From Labyrinthula sp. Ha (Eukaryota; Sar; Bigyra; Labyrinthulida; Labyrinthulaceae), in assembly GCA_015227615.1 (NCBI GenBank), contig JAALGZ010000007.1, positions 1,178,001-1,242,000 of the forward strand: a stretch of DNA of 64,000 nt. The letters run 5' to 3'. Positions 30,304 to 40,770 of the stretch are shown here, one piece after another. Below the pieces are notes generated by a model. It saw only the letters and a list, made by a program, of their open reading frames with translations. It was not told where the DNA came from and searched no databases. Every line of letters starts with the position of its first letter. The stretch's first letter is position 1. A program made the translations under genes and the position numbers.

Positions 30304-31935
30304 CTAGAGCATTTCCTTTTGGTTCTTATTTTTCCATATAAAAAATATAAGTACCCCCACAGGCAAGACTAGAAGCACACTTAACCACGCATAACTTTCA
30401 CTGCTACTATCTTCAAGTGAGCAACTTGCTGTTCCTTCTGAAATCGTGCTAAACGAGTCATCAAAGGCCATCCTTGGAGTTAGGAAAAATAAACCTAATT
30501 CAATACTACTCACAGCAACTGTACCACTTGGAAACATATAATGTGACCACGTTCCAAGGAAAACTACACCAGAGTTCAAGGGAGAAACATCAAAATATCC
30601 AACTTCTGTTATCAAATCCGTAGGGTCTGAAATATCCAACACCCGTAGTCCAGATGCATAGTTTGAAAGATACGCAAAGTTTGCGCTTGGAATAGTTTCC
30701 AGCGGAGGGTTTCCACCAGCACCACGAGAATGCACATCCGCCCAAACATATAGATTATGGTCGATACTAGATTCACAAGTGGTGAACGTGTTTACAAAGG
30801 TTGGGTCTGTCAAAGAAGATACATCAACTATATACGATGTGGCAGAGTTGACTTTATTTTCTATTTCATCAAGCTCATCATTAAGTAAGATAAAATTCTG
30901 ATCCAGAGTAATCCAAACTTGATGTGTATATGCATAGGTAGAATAACTAACCCTTGAAAGAAGTGTTACATTAGTCTTATCAGAAGCATCCCAGATTGTT
31001 AGAGTATCTTCATTTGCAGCAAACACAATCTCCTTTCCGACAAACCTCTCATCAGCTCCCTCATAAGTCAAAGCCAAAGCATCATGCGTATAACTAAACA
31101 ATAAAACGAAAGAAACAAAACACCCATCTGACGCGACACAGGTTACAAACGCAGGTTCAAGGGGTTCTGACAAATCAAGAATATGCAATCCTCCTGCGCA
31201 GCTATCGGTTCTTGAATCTGTTCCAACAGAATACAAAAAGCCATTTTGAGTATCAACTACTAAATTATGACTTGCACCGTGTCCAGTATAAATAAAATCA
31301 GGCTCAAAGGAAACAATTTCGCTCCCTGTTAGGTTGTTTAACCTTGTTAGATCAAAAACCTCAATTCCATTGCTTCTATCAGAGTTTCCAGAATCCTTAA
31401 CAACATATACTGTATCTAGATAAACCTTTGCATCACACCAGGAACTCTTGGGCCTTGCACTTTCCATGTACCCTAAGCGAACTGGATTTACGGGATCTGT
31501 TCCATCAACAAACCACACACCATTGTCTACGCACATAATAACAATTTCCCTCCCTTCAGAGTCTAACCAGCCCCAAATATCACTACCGTCATTAGTTTGT
31601 GTTCTTCCGTCAATGTTTAAATCTTCCAAGGAAATGTAACTTTCAAAATCAATGTTCTTACAGGAGAAGTCAACACCATCGATGGTTACAAACGAATCTT
31701 CAAAATCAGCACCACAACTCTGCGCCTGGTTAGAAGATGAAATAGAGTACTCTTGCCTAATACTCTCTAAGTTATTTGACCAAAACCGCGCTTTTTCTTC
31801 CATAGTAGTCAACATTCGCTCATGCGCTCTGCTCAAAAAGGGTTGACTTGTGTCCAACTTTACTGTTTCCACCGCTTTACACTCAACTCCTGAGATATAC
31901 ATCGTAACGAGTAAGAAAAGGTTTAAGGTCAGCAT
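30304..31935 (-). CDS. Choice-of-anchor-B (LVIVD-like beta-propeller) membrane protein
   Basis: After splicing this is a 533-residue secreted or surface protein. A signal peptide (MLTLNLFLLVTMYISGVEC) is followed by a beta-propeller of the choice-of-anchor-B family. Recognisable pieces include IWGWLDSEGREIVIM, GVWFVDGTDPVNPVRLG, SSWCDAKVYLDTVYVVKD, GIEVFDLTRL, GASHNLVVDTQNGFLYSVG, GGLHILDLSEP, GYTHDALALTYEG, YTHQVWITLD, HNLYVW, YLSNYASGLRVLDI and GTWSHYMFPSGTVAVSSI. A C-terminal transmembrane helix (AWLSVLLVLPVGVLIFFIW) and a short basic tail anchor it. The family is found in bacteria and protists and its function is unknown. An in-frame 30-nt intron lies inside the apparent single ORF. It is divergent from the small membrane protein at 32104. 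Confidence 0.88.
   Translation of the reverse strand: MLTLNLFLLVTMYISGVECKAVETVKLDTSQPFLSRAHERMLTTMEEKARFWSNNLESIRQEYSISSSNQAQSCGADFEDSFVTIDGVDFSCKNIDFESYISLEDLNIDGRTQTNDGSDIWGWLDSEGREIVIMCVDNGVWFVDGTDPVNPVRLGYMESARPKSSWCDAKVYLDTVYVVKDSGNSDRSNGIEVFDLTRLNNLTGSEIVSFEPDFIYTGHGASHNLVVDTQNGFLYSVGTDSRTDSCAGGLHILDLSEPLEPAFVTCVASDGCFVSFVLLFSYTHDALALTYEGADERFVGKEIVFAANEDTLTIWDASDKTNVTLLSRVSYSTYAYTHQVWITLDQNFILLNDELDEIENKVNSATSYIVDVSSLTDPTFVNTFTTCESSIDHNLYVWADVHSRGAGGNPPLETIPSANFAYLSNYASGLRVLDISDPTDLITEVGYFDVSPLNSGVVFLGTWSHYMFPSGTVAVSSIELGLFFLTPRMAFDDSFSTISEGTASCSLEDSSSESYAWLSVLLVLPVGVLIFFIWKNKNQKEML
31094..31123 (-). other. In-frame 30-nt intron without a stop codon
   Basis: GTGTTT...GTTTAG. Its length is a multiple of three and it contains no in-frame stop, so translation scanning keeps it as CFVSFVLLFS. 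Removing it turns VASDG...YTHDALAL into the family motif DGYTHDA, which strongly supports splicing. Confidence 0.9.
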
Positions 31936-32103
31936 ATTTGTGAGTATTTTCTTGTGGTATGTTTGGGTTTACTGTTTATTTAAACTCCCGGACAGTTCTA
32001 TTCGTCGAATTTGGATGTACCTTTTTCCTGGATCACAGTGGGATGTTACCACAAATTTTCCTTGTTAACTTTCACTTTCCAAGAGAAAGGAGAGTAAATT
32101 AGA

Positions 32104-32367
32104 ATGCATGTAACTGATCGTTTGCTGATGGACAATGAAACATTCCTAAATGATATCGAAGAAGTTGATCTTTTTGAAAAATTCATGGTGCTAATCACTC
32201 TTGGACTTACACTTGGTTGCATGGGTTGGATATGTTTTCGCGGCGGTCTATCACCAAAACAGAGGAGAGAGAAAACTGCTCATGGAAAAGTATCAACCTT
32301 CAGTAGCGAAGGAAGGAATCTATTTAGGAACAATAGATTACCAGAACAAATATCTTTTCTTGAATAA
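32104..32367 (+). CDS. Small single-pass membrane protein
   Basis: This 87-residue ATG-initiated frame has an acidic N-terminus (NETFLNDIEEVDLFEKF). A transmembrane helix at about 27-44 (MVLITLGLTLGCMGWICF) is followed by a basic tail (SPKQRREK). It lies head to head with the anchor-B gene, 168 bp away, an arrangement typical of genuine genes here. I do not recognise a family. It may be a small organelle or ER membrane protein, but short frames can be fortuitous. Confidence 0.5.
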   Translation: MHVTDRLLMDNETFLNDIEEVDLFEKFMVLITLGLTLGCMGWICFRGGLSPKQRREKTAHGKVSTFSSEGRNLFRNNRLPEQISFLE

Positions 32368-35300
32368 TTTACCTTAGCTTCATATAGTTTGACGTGGATG
32401 GTGAGTTTCATGTTTCTTACGGACTAAAGTCAGAAATCAAGAGCTTTGCAGTTAGACGTGGTCTTATTTCTCTTCCTTCATGAACTTTTAATTTTTATTT
32501 CATAGTTTTAGTTCTTTTTCAGCTAATGGTAGGACTTTTTGGTCTAAAAATTATATTTCTGTGAGGTCAGCGTTTTGTTCTTGCATGAGGAGTAGCTAGA
32601 ACACAGAAGAAATAAATACTGTGTACTTAATTTTGATAGCTTAATCCAGCTTCTAAGGTCATTTTTTGTTTTTATTCAAATAGCAACCAGTTAAATTGTA
32701 AGTTTTTGTTTTTGGTATTTAACTGGAGCAGTTACCTTAGCTACGAGCGGGGCACAAACTTTCTCTATTAGTTTTTGATACTTTCTTGAAATAGAAGAAT
32801 GGGATTGGAAAGGATTTCTCGGTTTTTAGAGTATAATACCCATCAGAAATCGCTTGATCTAAATCATTGTTATTTACAGATGGTATTTACTTGTCACTTC
32901 AACGTAAAAGTCTATACATTTTTTTTTGCAGGATTTGCGAGCTGATGGCGGCAGAAACAGCCAAAGCACCAACTGTTTCGTTGAGGCCAGGTAGTTTCCA
33001 TGAGTCAAACAATACATATATATTGGTCTCTTAGTCTTTTGTTTTTCCCATAGACAAGTGCCATTAAGGTGTCCTAGCTTAAGACTTGCCTCTCAACTAA
33101 CTACCCTTACTTTCTTATTTCGTTCTATTTTTGTGGTGAAACCTCCCAAGATATACCCTGCTAAAGATACATTCTTATTCTAAGCGATGAAAGTTAATTA
33201 TCACAGTTTGGGTTAAAAAGTATAATATTCAAAACGTGTATAACAACAAGTGTGAATAACTTGAGACAGGGTAAAAAATCTAATTATATGAATATATCAC
33301 TGGCCGCAAAAACTGTTACAACATGTTTTTGCGGTTTTAGTTTTATGTGGATAATATTATGGCTTATGTTTTTCAATTTTACTATTAAGATTTCTAAACT
33401 ATAGACTTTGTTCCCTTTGCAGATCAACTTTGATCATCAGAATATAACCCTTCCGGAAAGTGGCTTTCCGGAACTCTATAGGTACCGTTTGTCCTATACC
33501 TTGATGAACAACAAGAGTATAGAATACTTTACCACTACTCTTACCGCTTTATTTTACCTTTAGTGAGACCATAAGTAAAAAACTATCCAAACAAGCAAGC
33601 TCGAATTGCATCGATATAGAAGTATTCTCCATGAGCGAGAAAGAGAATACACTAAACAAAAACTAATGACTATTAGTAGAATAAATCATATGCTACAGTT
33701 TAGTTGATTATCTTAGCAAAATAAAATTCTATCATTATGAAATGTAACCAGGAAAAGTTCGTAGCAGTTCAACAAACTCGTGCATATTTACAAGAGGTAG
33801 AGAACGTTGACTTCGGACTTTAACCGTAAGGTCAAGTTCCCTCTTGCTCTACTCTTATCAAGGAAAATTATAGGAATATTTTAATTAGGGTTAATCTAGT
33901 AGCTCTTGTTCATATAAATAGGTAGTTTGCGTACGTTAGTTAGTCTAACTAAAAGGTTCGAGAGTATTATTCTTTACAAAAGGAGACTTAATAATAAGAA
34001 AAGGTTTTGGAAGAATAGCTTTGTGTGAACAGATTGTATCGTTAGTTAGCTTACTACTATATTATCTAATTGCTAGTATCCGATACCAATACAGACTTTA
34101 GCTATTAAGATAAAACAAATAAGAACTTTTACTAACAGAAACAGATAAGTTATCAGGTAATTAATGGAATAATGAATAGAGTCTACAGCACTTTGTGACA
34201 TAGAACACTCTAACAAATACTATGTAGAATATTTAATATATTTTGTTCTCGCGGAACTTGGCTTTCACGAACAATATATATTTAAAGCTGTTTTCTTAGG
34301 TGTCGGTCCTACCAAGAGTTGCGCGGGCCTTCTACTATATATGTTTATCTACAGCACTGCACAAATGAGATCGATGATTCCGAAAACCTAAAAAACAAAA
34401 TTGTCTTCCCCACCTTGTCCTGTAATTTCTACTAATTTTCTTAAAAATATTTCTTAGGGTTTCATAACAACACAATATAAGCTAAGAAGAATTTATAAAT
34501 CGTTGTGGCTTGTTCATATGGGTGCATGCAACAGTAATTACCGCAAAATACTCTACAATGTTGTCACTAACGGTAAATTTTACCTAGCAAGTTAGTTTGG
34601 AGATATGAATCTCATACATGTCTTATTTTCTGAATGCTATGTTTCAATCTTAGAGCAAAGAAGTGCTAAAATATGAGTTTGTTCAAGTATATGTATTTGA
34701 TTTTTTAAGTATTTTGGTATTGGTGTATAAGGCCGCCATACCAGAAATTAACCGTTATAAGAATAAAATAAAATAAACTCGACTCAGCAGTTTGGAGCTA
34801 ATGTCAACAAAAAAATAAAGTTCCAGGACTAAGACTTCAATCAGCGTATTAAAATATAAGTTGCGATGGATGTTTTAATGCCAAAGAAAAGTAATATGCT
34901 GCTATGAATGAAAACAACCTTATTCTGCACGCATACTAGGTCAAAGCCAAAGTCAGTTGTTGCTTGAACTAACAGAACGACTCAGGAATAAGATTTTTGT
35001 GAAGAGAAGTAAAAATTCTAAAACAAAAGGACCAAGAAAGGAGGAAGATAAAATAGTATCAACTAAGATAATAACCTAGTATGAAACAAGTATGGTGTAT
35101 GTAAGATATTCTAGCTTCTGCGCTGAGAACAGATTTCAGAATTTTTTTTAATATTTTAAACATGCCAGTGCTTTCACATCCTCCTTTGTATTTGGTACTA
35201 AATATACCCTTATTATAAAACTTATATCATAAGTGCAAACTATAATATCCAGAAAATATAAATTGAGTTTTTATGTTGCCAATTTTCCTATGGAGAAGCG

Positions 35301-35446
35301 ATAACGAAGGCATTCTTGCTATTCCTTTGCTTTGTTTTTTCTCCACAAGAACAGGAAAATATGTTCAATTGAGCTTATCGTAAAAATTACCTGAGAAAAA
35401 AGCGTAAAAATATAAACTTGACTTAGAAAGAGTCTAACTGTGGTCC
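32368..35446. other. Gene desert
   Basis: These 3.1 kb have no convincing ORF. Two local oddities are listed separately: an exon-like GC-richer patch at about 32930-32992 and a cluster of hairpins at 33422-33498. Confidence 0.55.
33422..33498. ncRNA. Candidate structured RNA: cluster of three hairpins
   Basis: GATCAA-CT-TTGATC lies at 33422-33435. A perfect 10-bp stem lies at 33451-33473 (TTCCGGAAAG pairing with CTTTCCGGAA, loop TGG). TATAGG at 33477-33482 pairs with CCTATA at 33493-33498. The second stem is much stronger than expected in this AT-rich DNA. No known RNA family is recognised; it could also be a transcription or processing signal or a remnant of mobile-element ends. Confidence 0.3.
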
Positions 35447-35458
35447 TTGAAGTGGCTA
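35447..35458 (+). repeat. Left copy of LINE target-site duplication
   Basis: TTGAAGTGGCTA, identical to 39287-39298, abutting the 3' end of the element. Confidence 0.88.
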
Positions 35459-35992
35459 GTTAATAGTTAAGTTGGGAGTAAGGTACTACATCCGCAAAAC
35501 GGCCTATGCGTTTATCTTAGGAACCGATGCCGGTCCGCCGCACAATAGGGAAGCTACCCGTCTCGTGCTCCTACTGTCACTAAACTAAACTGGTTATCGG
35601 AATTTCGGGACATTATTGGTATGATCACCATAGTATTCCCGTTGTACTCATTTATCGCATTTGATCTCCCAAAATAGTGATTTACCAAAATTTACGAATA
35701 ATCCAAATCGAAATCAGCAAATCACGCTAGAAATCATGAAAGAGATTGAGATATTGTCGTGCGTCATATCCAGTGTTCCTGATATCAAATAAATTGTTTC
35801 AAGTTCCTTTATTGATCATATCGAGATGTCCTGCACCAGTTTTTTACTCTTAGAGTCGCTCATCGTTCTGTTTTACAAGATAATCATGGTTTATGAAGAG
35901 ATCCAGATAAGTATGCTCCAGTTATCCATCCAAGAAGCAACCGAGGGTCGAAGTTACCTTAAATGCACATGGGAATTTTATCGAGTCATAAG

Positions 35993-38704
35993 CTAAGGTG
36001 TTGTTTGTGGTGTCGTTTGTGGTGGGGTTAGCATGTTCTCCGCGGGTGGTGGCGGGTGAAGGGGAGGGCGTGGTTCATGGTGTTCTAGTTCTTCTCCTAT
36101 ATGCTCCAGTGGTATGTTCAAGTCTTCAGTTGGAGTAGCAGTTTGTGGAAAAAGATATGCTTCAAGTTTCCTTGAGGATTCTGCCAGTTCCATATCCATT
36201 TCTGTCGTTGTGCATGTTTCCAGCCAGCTTTTTTGTTTTTCCTTTAATATTTTTAGGATGTTTATATCGCCAGCTTTGAGGGTGTTAGCTCTCTTCGTGT
36301 GTTCAAGTAGTTGCGTTGGATTAGGTTGGAGGAGGGTGCGTTTTATATCTCTAGAGAGTTTGTTCAAGGCTTTGGATGTATCTTTGTTTTCCAGGTTCCA
36401 GAACTCGCTGCCATATTGGATTTTTGAGACCACGAGCGCTTTCACTATGTTCTTTTTCCTTCTGGCAGTCAGCATATTGCTTCTCAGTATCGGTTGCAGT
36501 TTCCGAAGAGTTTCTTGTGCAGAGCGAATTCTAGCGGATGGGTTAACGTGAGTTTCAGCTGTTGCTGTTATATCCACTCCGAGGTATCTAAAGGTTTTTA
36601 CTCCTTTGATGGTTCCAAGGTTGGTTTCCAGGTTTTCTTCTATTGGGATGTTGTTGTAGAGGAAGTTTAGTTCAGCTGCAGCAACTGCTGTAGTGCCCTT
36701 TCTACTTCGAACTAACGCAGTCCCCGGTTCAAGATACTGTGCTTTATGTCCTACAAGGGCATCTCTTGACGAGAAGTTTCTGGAACAAGACGTGCAGGTG
36801 TGTTTATTGACCAGTTGTTGTATTGCAGTGTCTGAAAGCTTATCTTTGAGCTTTCTTCTCCTGACTATTCCCATGAGTTGAGTTTTCTGCGTATTTATCT
36901 TTAGGCCAGACAATTGTGAGAGTTCTTCTGTATATTGCACAAAGTGTTTCAAGATGTTTCTGTCTTTACTCATGATACAAAGGTCGTCAGCAAATCCAAG
37001 AATATTTTGAAAGGAGAATTCTGCTTCTAGAAAGTTCAAGTTTATTTTCTTTATTATCCTTCGAAGCAGAGAATCTAGTGCAAGTACAAATAACATGGGG
37101 CTGAGTGAATCACCTTGTAACACGCCTTTGTTTATTTCTACTCTGTCACTTATATGTTTACCTATTTTCACTTGAACTGCAGCATATTTATATAGGTAAA
37201 GAATTATATTGACAAAGTTAGTAGGAACTTTTCTCTCTTTTAAACTAAGTTCAAGGAAAGGATGTTTACAAGAGTCGAAAGCATTTTTGAAATCTATAAA
37301 AAGGCAAAGTATCTTCAAGTTCTCCATTTGACTGAGTTTAGAGCGGTTCAAGAGAAGTTGATTATTTTTTTGCCTAGTTCCCGTGTTTTCTCGAAATTCA
37401 GACTGATAGCTTCCTACTGTTCTCTCCAGGATATTCTTTAATCTATTGTTTATTATCTTAGTGATTAGTTTGTAAGGAGTGTTAAGCAAAGGTATCGGCC
37501 TATAGTTGGAAGGAAGTTGATGGTTTCCTTTTTTTGTATAAAAATATAATGTTTCCAGTTGAGAGGGAAGTAAGTTCATTTTTTTCAAGCCACTTGGATC
37601 CAGAAATCGTTCTTCCGCAAGTTGCTGTAGGTATTTTAATACCATTCTGTTATTCTTTAGAACTTCGTTTGTGATTCCATCGGGTCCAGGTACTTTATAG
37701 TTTTTTAGTGTTTTCGCCGTCTCTTCAAGTTCTTCTAAAGTCGGAGGAAATATGTTGATATCTTCAGTTTTTGCTTCAGGAATATCCAGTTCAGTATCAA
37801 TGATGTTTTCATCTCTGTTTCTTTTAGTGAGTTGAAGATATTCTTGGAATACTTTTACTCGTTTTTTATCGTTTAGGTATTTTCCATCTTCCATGGTAAT
37901 GGTGCGTTGAGGTTTCCGCTTTTTTCCTACTATCCTTTCCGCTTGTTTGAAAGCTTCATGGATATCATTCTTTACCATAGCTGTATCTATTCTTCTTACT
38001 TGAAGGTCCGCCCAGGCTTTGTAGTCATTCAAGGTACTTTTTCTTATCATCTTTTTTAGTATTTTAGATTCATTTTCAGTTAGAGATTTCCATACTCTTC
38101 TTCTTATTTCAAATAAAGTCTCTGTTCTATCTGAAGATGTTCTGTAGAGTCGCTCATGTGCCACCAGTGGGATACAGTTTTCAATGGCTTGTTTTACTGC
38201 TGACTTGAACGTTTGGAAGTTTAGTCTTGGTTGTTTTTCAGAGTTACTGGATAGTGGGAGCTTGGCTATTCCTTCTTCGAAACCTTGTCGTATTTGTTCG
38301 TTTAGTTTCCAACGGTTTGCGTCAATTTTGAAGAACTCTTTGTAGTTTCGATGCATCTTTGGGTTTTGGTTGGAGTATTTCCTGAACTTTTGTGAGACTA
38401 GTGCTTCAACTGGTTGATGATCAAACTTTGTTCTCTTGTGGATTTTCTCTCCTACTTTTCTTTTTATCCGAATTTTTCGGAATAGTGGGGTGCTGCCTTT
38501 ACACGCTATGATGAAATCTATTTCTGAGCGTTTCTGATTATTCTTATGCTTTGAATAGTATGTTACATGACTATTTGTATTCTTTGCACCAGTAGCGAAG
38601 TATGAGTTGACGATGGCCAGATTGTACTTGTTCAAAAAGTCCCGAAGTGTTTTGCCGTTCCTGTTCGTTCTTGTCGTGTATCCGTAGTTTCCATTGCTTG
38701 TCAC
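35993..38704 (-). pseudogene. LINE ORF, end of endonuclease plus reverse transcriptase
   Basis: About 900 codons are open. The first hundred are the end of the endonuclease domain (RSEIDFII followed by HKRTKFDHQPV). The RT spans about 300-620, with the FADD catalytic box and the GVLQGDSLSP palm motif, followed by a thumb region and a CTSCSRNFSSRDALVGHKAQY finger-like segment. The upstream endonuclease piece at 38729-38935 is in the same frame, separated by a single TGA. Confidence 0.9.
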
Positions 38705-38728
38705 TTCGTTATGTCGTATTTCAGCGCT

Positions 38729-39245
38729 TCAGTCGCCTAGGATTATCATTAGGTCTTTCTTCCTTTTCAGTGAGATCGCTTTATGGAGTCTTGTTAGGAA
38801 CTGGCTGTACTCTTTCGCTGTTTTTCCTGCATGTGGTGCATAGATATTGACGATAAAGTAGCTTCTAGAGTTAAGTTTAGCTTTAATACCTAAAATTCTA
38901 TCTTCATCAAATACTTTTTCTCTTTTTTTGTCCATGTTCCTGTTGAAGTATATCGCTAAAATATTGATTTTCTTTTTTTTCTATGTCTTTGTTCTTAGAG
39001 ATATCTGTTGTAAACAAGTTAACTCTAGAGAATCTCACTCTTTCAAGGTATTCCGCCCCTTTGCTTACAACTTCCTGCATTCCAAGGACGTTTGTATCGG
39101 AAGTTAGGGCATATTCCTCGATAGACCTGAGCTTGTAGGAGGTGAGACGGTCAACATTCACAGAAACAATTGAAATTGCTCTGGAATCTTGCGTTTCGTT
39201 GACTGGTGACTGTCTTTCGACTGCCTGAGTGTTGCCGTTACTCAT
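38729..39245 (-). pseudogene. LINE ORF, N-terminal endonuclease part
   Basis: The frame begins at ATG 39245 (MSNGNTQAVER) and carries the first endonuclease motifs (SIVSVNVDRL, NVLGMQEV). A frame change near 38935 leads to the piece with YFIVNIYAPHAGKT and MIILGD, which then meets a TGA where a residue after GD is expected. Confidence 0.8.
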
Positions 39246-39286
39246 AACGGTTTCTTTGTTTCCAAATTTTCCGTTTCCCAAAAACT

Positions 39287-39298
39287 TTGAAGTGGCTA
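39287..39298 (+). repeat. Right copy of LINE target-site duplication
   Basis: TTGAAGTGGCTA, identical to 35447-35458, abutting the 5' end of the element. Confidence 0.88.
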
Positions 39299-39953
39299 AA
39301 GGTTTGTTAGTTTGGAGACTGTTACTTGTTGTATAAGTGGATAAGCTAACAAGGTTGCATTACTGTATTAATATTCTATCTTTATTCAATAATTGCCGTT
39401 TACCGACCTGAGTAAATTAAGCTAAGCCAAATCTTGTTCGAAATCTTATCTCTTGAAAATTGTAAAATTGTTGCTTTAAATATCCCACGCCTTAACATAC
39501 ATCTGACTTTGTTTAAGCTAGTTATCGCTCTCAACCAACTAAGTTTCTAGTTGTTATACTGAAAAGCTCAAGCCCTTATGGTGAGAAACTTCCTTGTCTC
39601 TAACGTTTAGTCGAATGTTGGAAAAGCAAACATTAATATATCGGTCTCACGTAACTGGGAGCATTTAGAGTCTCAGTATGTTGGAACTGGTCACCCAGAT
39701 ATTAAGAAGCAGTATTTACTATCTCTTTGTTTCTTTTTCTTTAGGGTTTGGATTGCTAATCAGCACAGAGATTCACTTGCTTCGCATATTGGACGGAAAG
39801 ACTTTCTTCTTTATCTTTCTACTGCGCAGAATAAGTCTACCGAAACAATTAGGGTCCAGCTTCTTAACAGAATGATAAACCCATTGAAAGAAAACTCAAA
39901 CAGCAGGTAAGTCTTAATTTACTATAGTTTTCTCCTACCTGCGTTTTATTATA
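39299..39953. other. Intergenic flank between LINE and NTF2-like gene
   Basis: These 655 bp include the 3' flank of the NTF2-like gene. A 65-codon frame at 39678-39875 is not convincing. Confidence 0.5.
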
Positions 39954-40733
39954 CTAACCTCCATAATTTAACCTGAAGAGATGGTTTCCAATAAAGTAGC
40001 TGTTATTTTGTTGTAAGAGTTGAAACACTTCGACGAACTTCACAGGGTTGCTTGAGCCTTCTATGCTCATTTTCCCTGTAAGCAGCATGAAAAGAACTTC
40101 CACCCCTTTTACTTCGTGTACATCTACTGTAAATGAGCCACCATCATGCTTCACCTGAGGAAGACTGTTGAATCTACCACTTATGGCTTCTGCACCATTA
40201 AATGTCTGTCCTTCGTGCGTCAAAAAACTTGCATCTGAATACAAGGATTTTAAGTCAACCCTATTTGTGTCGTACAATTTAAAAAAATGTTCAATAAAAC
40301 TTTGCGAAACTTGTTTTGATGTGTCCGCACAATTAAATGCATTGGCATTATTCACTCTGAAAATCCCATTATGCACATAATATGTGTTCCCAGTGGGGAC
40401 AATTTGAAAGACTTCCTGATATAAACTGCCTGCCAACTCTCCAGTTACAAAAATGACCAGCGCATTCGATCCAAGAGCTGATGACTGAACGTCCTTAGTA
40501 CTAACAGTTCGTTTTATTCCTGCTGGAATATTAAGAGAGGTTAACTTTGTTCCGATAGCCTAGAAAGATATATGGACATGAAGAAAAGATACTTGTTGTC
40601 CTTTAAATGTTTCACCTTCAAAAGAATATGTTGATAGATCTGTGAAGAACTGCTGCGTACATTGAGCTCGGTTAGTATCAAATAAATTATAATATTGTTG
40701 CAGAAACTGCTGACAGATTGTCTCGTTGTTCAT
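39954..40733 (-). CDS. Tandem NTF2-domain protein, two exons
   Basis: Exons 40733-40593 and 40559-39954 give 248 residues made of two NTF2-like domains. Domain 1 (about 1-123) has QQFLQQYYNLFDTNR, SFEGETFKGQQAIGTKLTSL and NTYYVHNGIFRV. Domain 2 (about 132-248) has SFIEHFFKLYDTNR, THEGQTFNGAEAISGRFNSL and NSYFIGNHLFRLNYGG. Canonical NTF2 is a single domain of about 125 residues that works as a homodimer to import Ran-GDP through nuclear pores. Here the two copies are fused head to tail and differ considerably. A 33-nt intron lies in domain 1. A TTTTGGGCAA element (40770-40761) lies about 30 bp upstream of the ATG. A nuclear transport role is inferred; other NTF2-fold roles are possible. Confidence 0.85.
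40560..40592 (-). other. NTF2-like gene intron, 33 nt
   Basis: GTATCT...TTCTAG. Removal joins FKGQQ to AIGTKLTSL, matching the NTF2 pattern FxGxxxIxxxLxSL; unspliced reading meets TAG. Confidence 0.93.
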
Positions 40734-40760
40734 TTATCTTCAATGATTAGAATTTTCTAA

Positions 40761-40770
40761 TTGCCCAAAA
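40761..40770 (-). promoter_or_regulatory. TTTTGGGCAA promoter element upstream of NTF2-like gene
   Basis: On the minus strand TTTTGGGCAATT begins 37 bp upstream of the ATG. The same core lies at the ALG11/photolyase, fibro-slime and LRR-like paralog A promoters. Confidence 0.3.

Larger units (their letters stand above)
35459..39286 (-). mobile_element. LINE (non-LTR retrotransposon), about 3.8 kb, near full length
   Basis: A minus-strand non-LTR element is bounded by perfect 12-bp direct repeats. It has a 5' leader of about 40 nt and an ORF with an N-terminal apurinic-like endonuclease (SIVSVNVDRL, LGMQEV, YFIVNIYAPHAGK, MIILGD, RSEIDFII). The central reverse transcriptase has PGPDGITNEVL, NYRPIPLLNTPYKLITKIINNRL, FIDFKNAFDS, GVLQGDSLSP and FADD at 36994-36983. 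Near the C-terminus is a zinc-finger-like CTSC...H segment, then Pro/Thr-rich repeats and a 3' UTR of about 530 nt. The 3' end is CTTAACTATTAAC rather than poly(A). No RNase H is seen. The frame is broken by one TGA at 38729-38727 and a frame change near 38935, so the copy is probably dead but young. Clade is uncertain; the RT resembles L1/Tx1-type elements. Confidence 0.92.
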
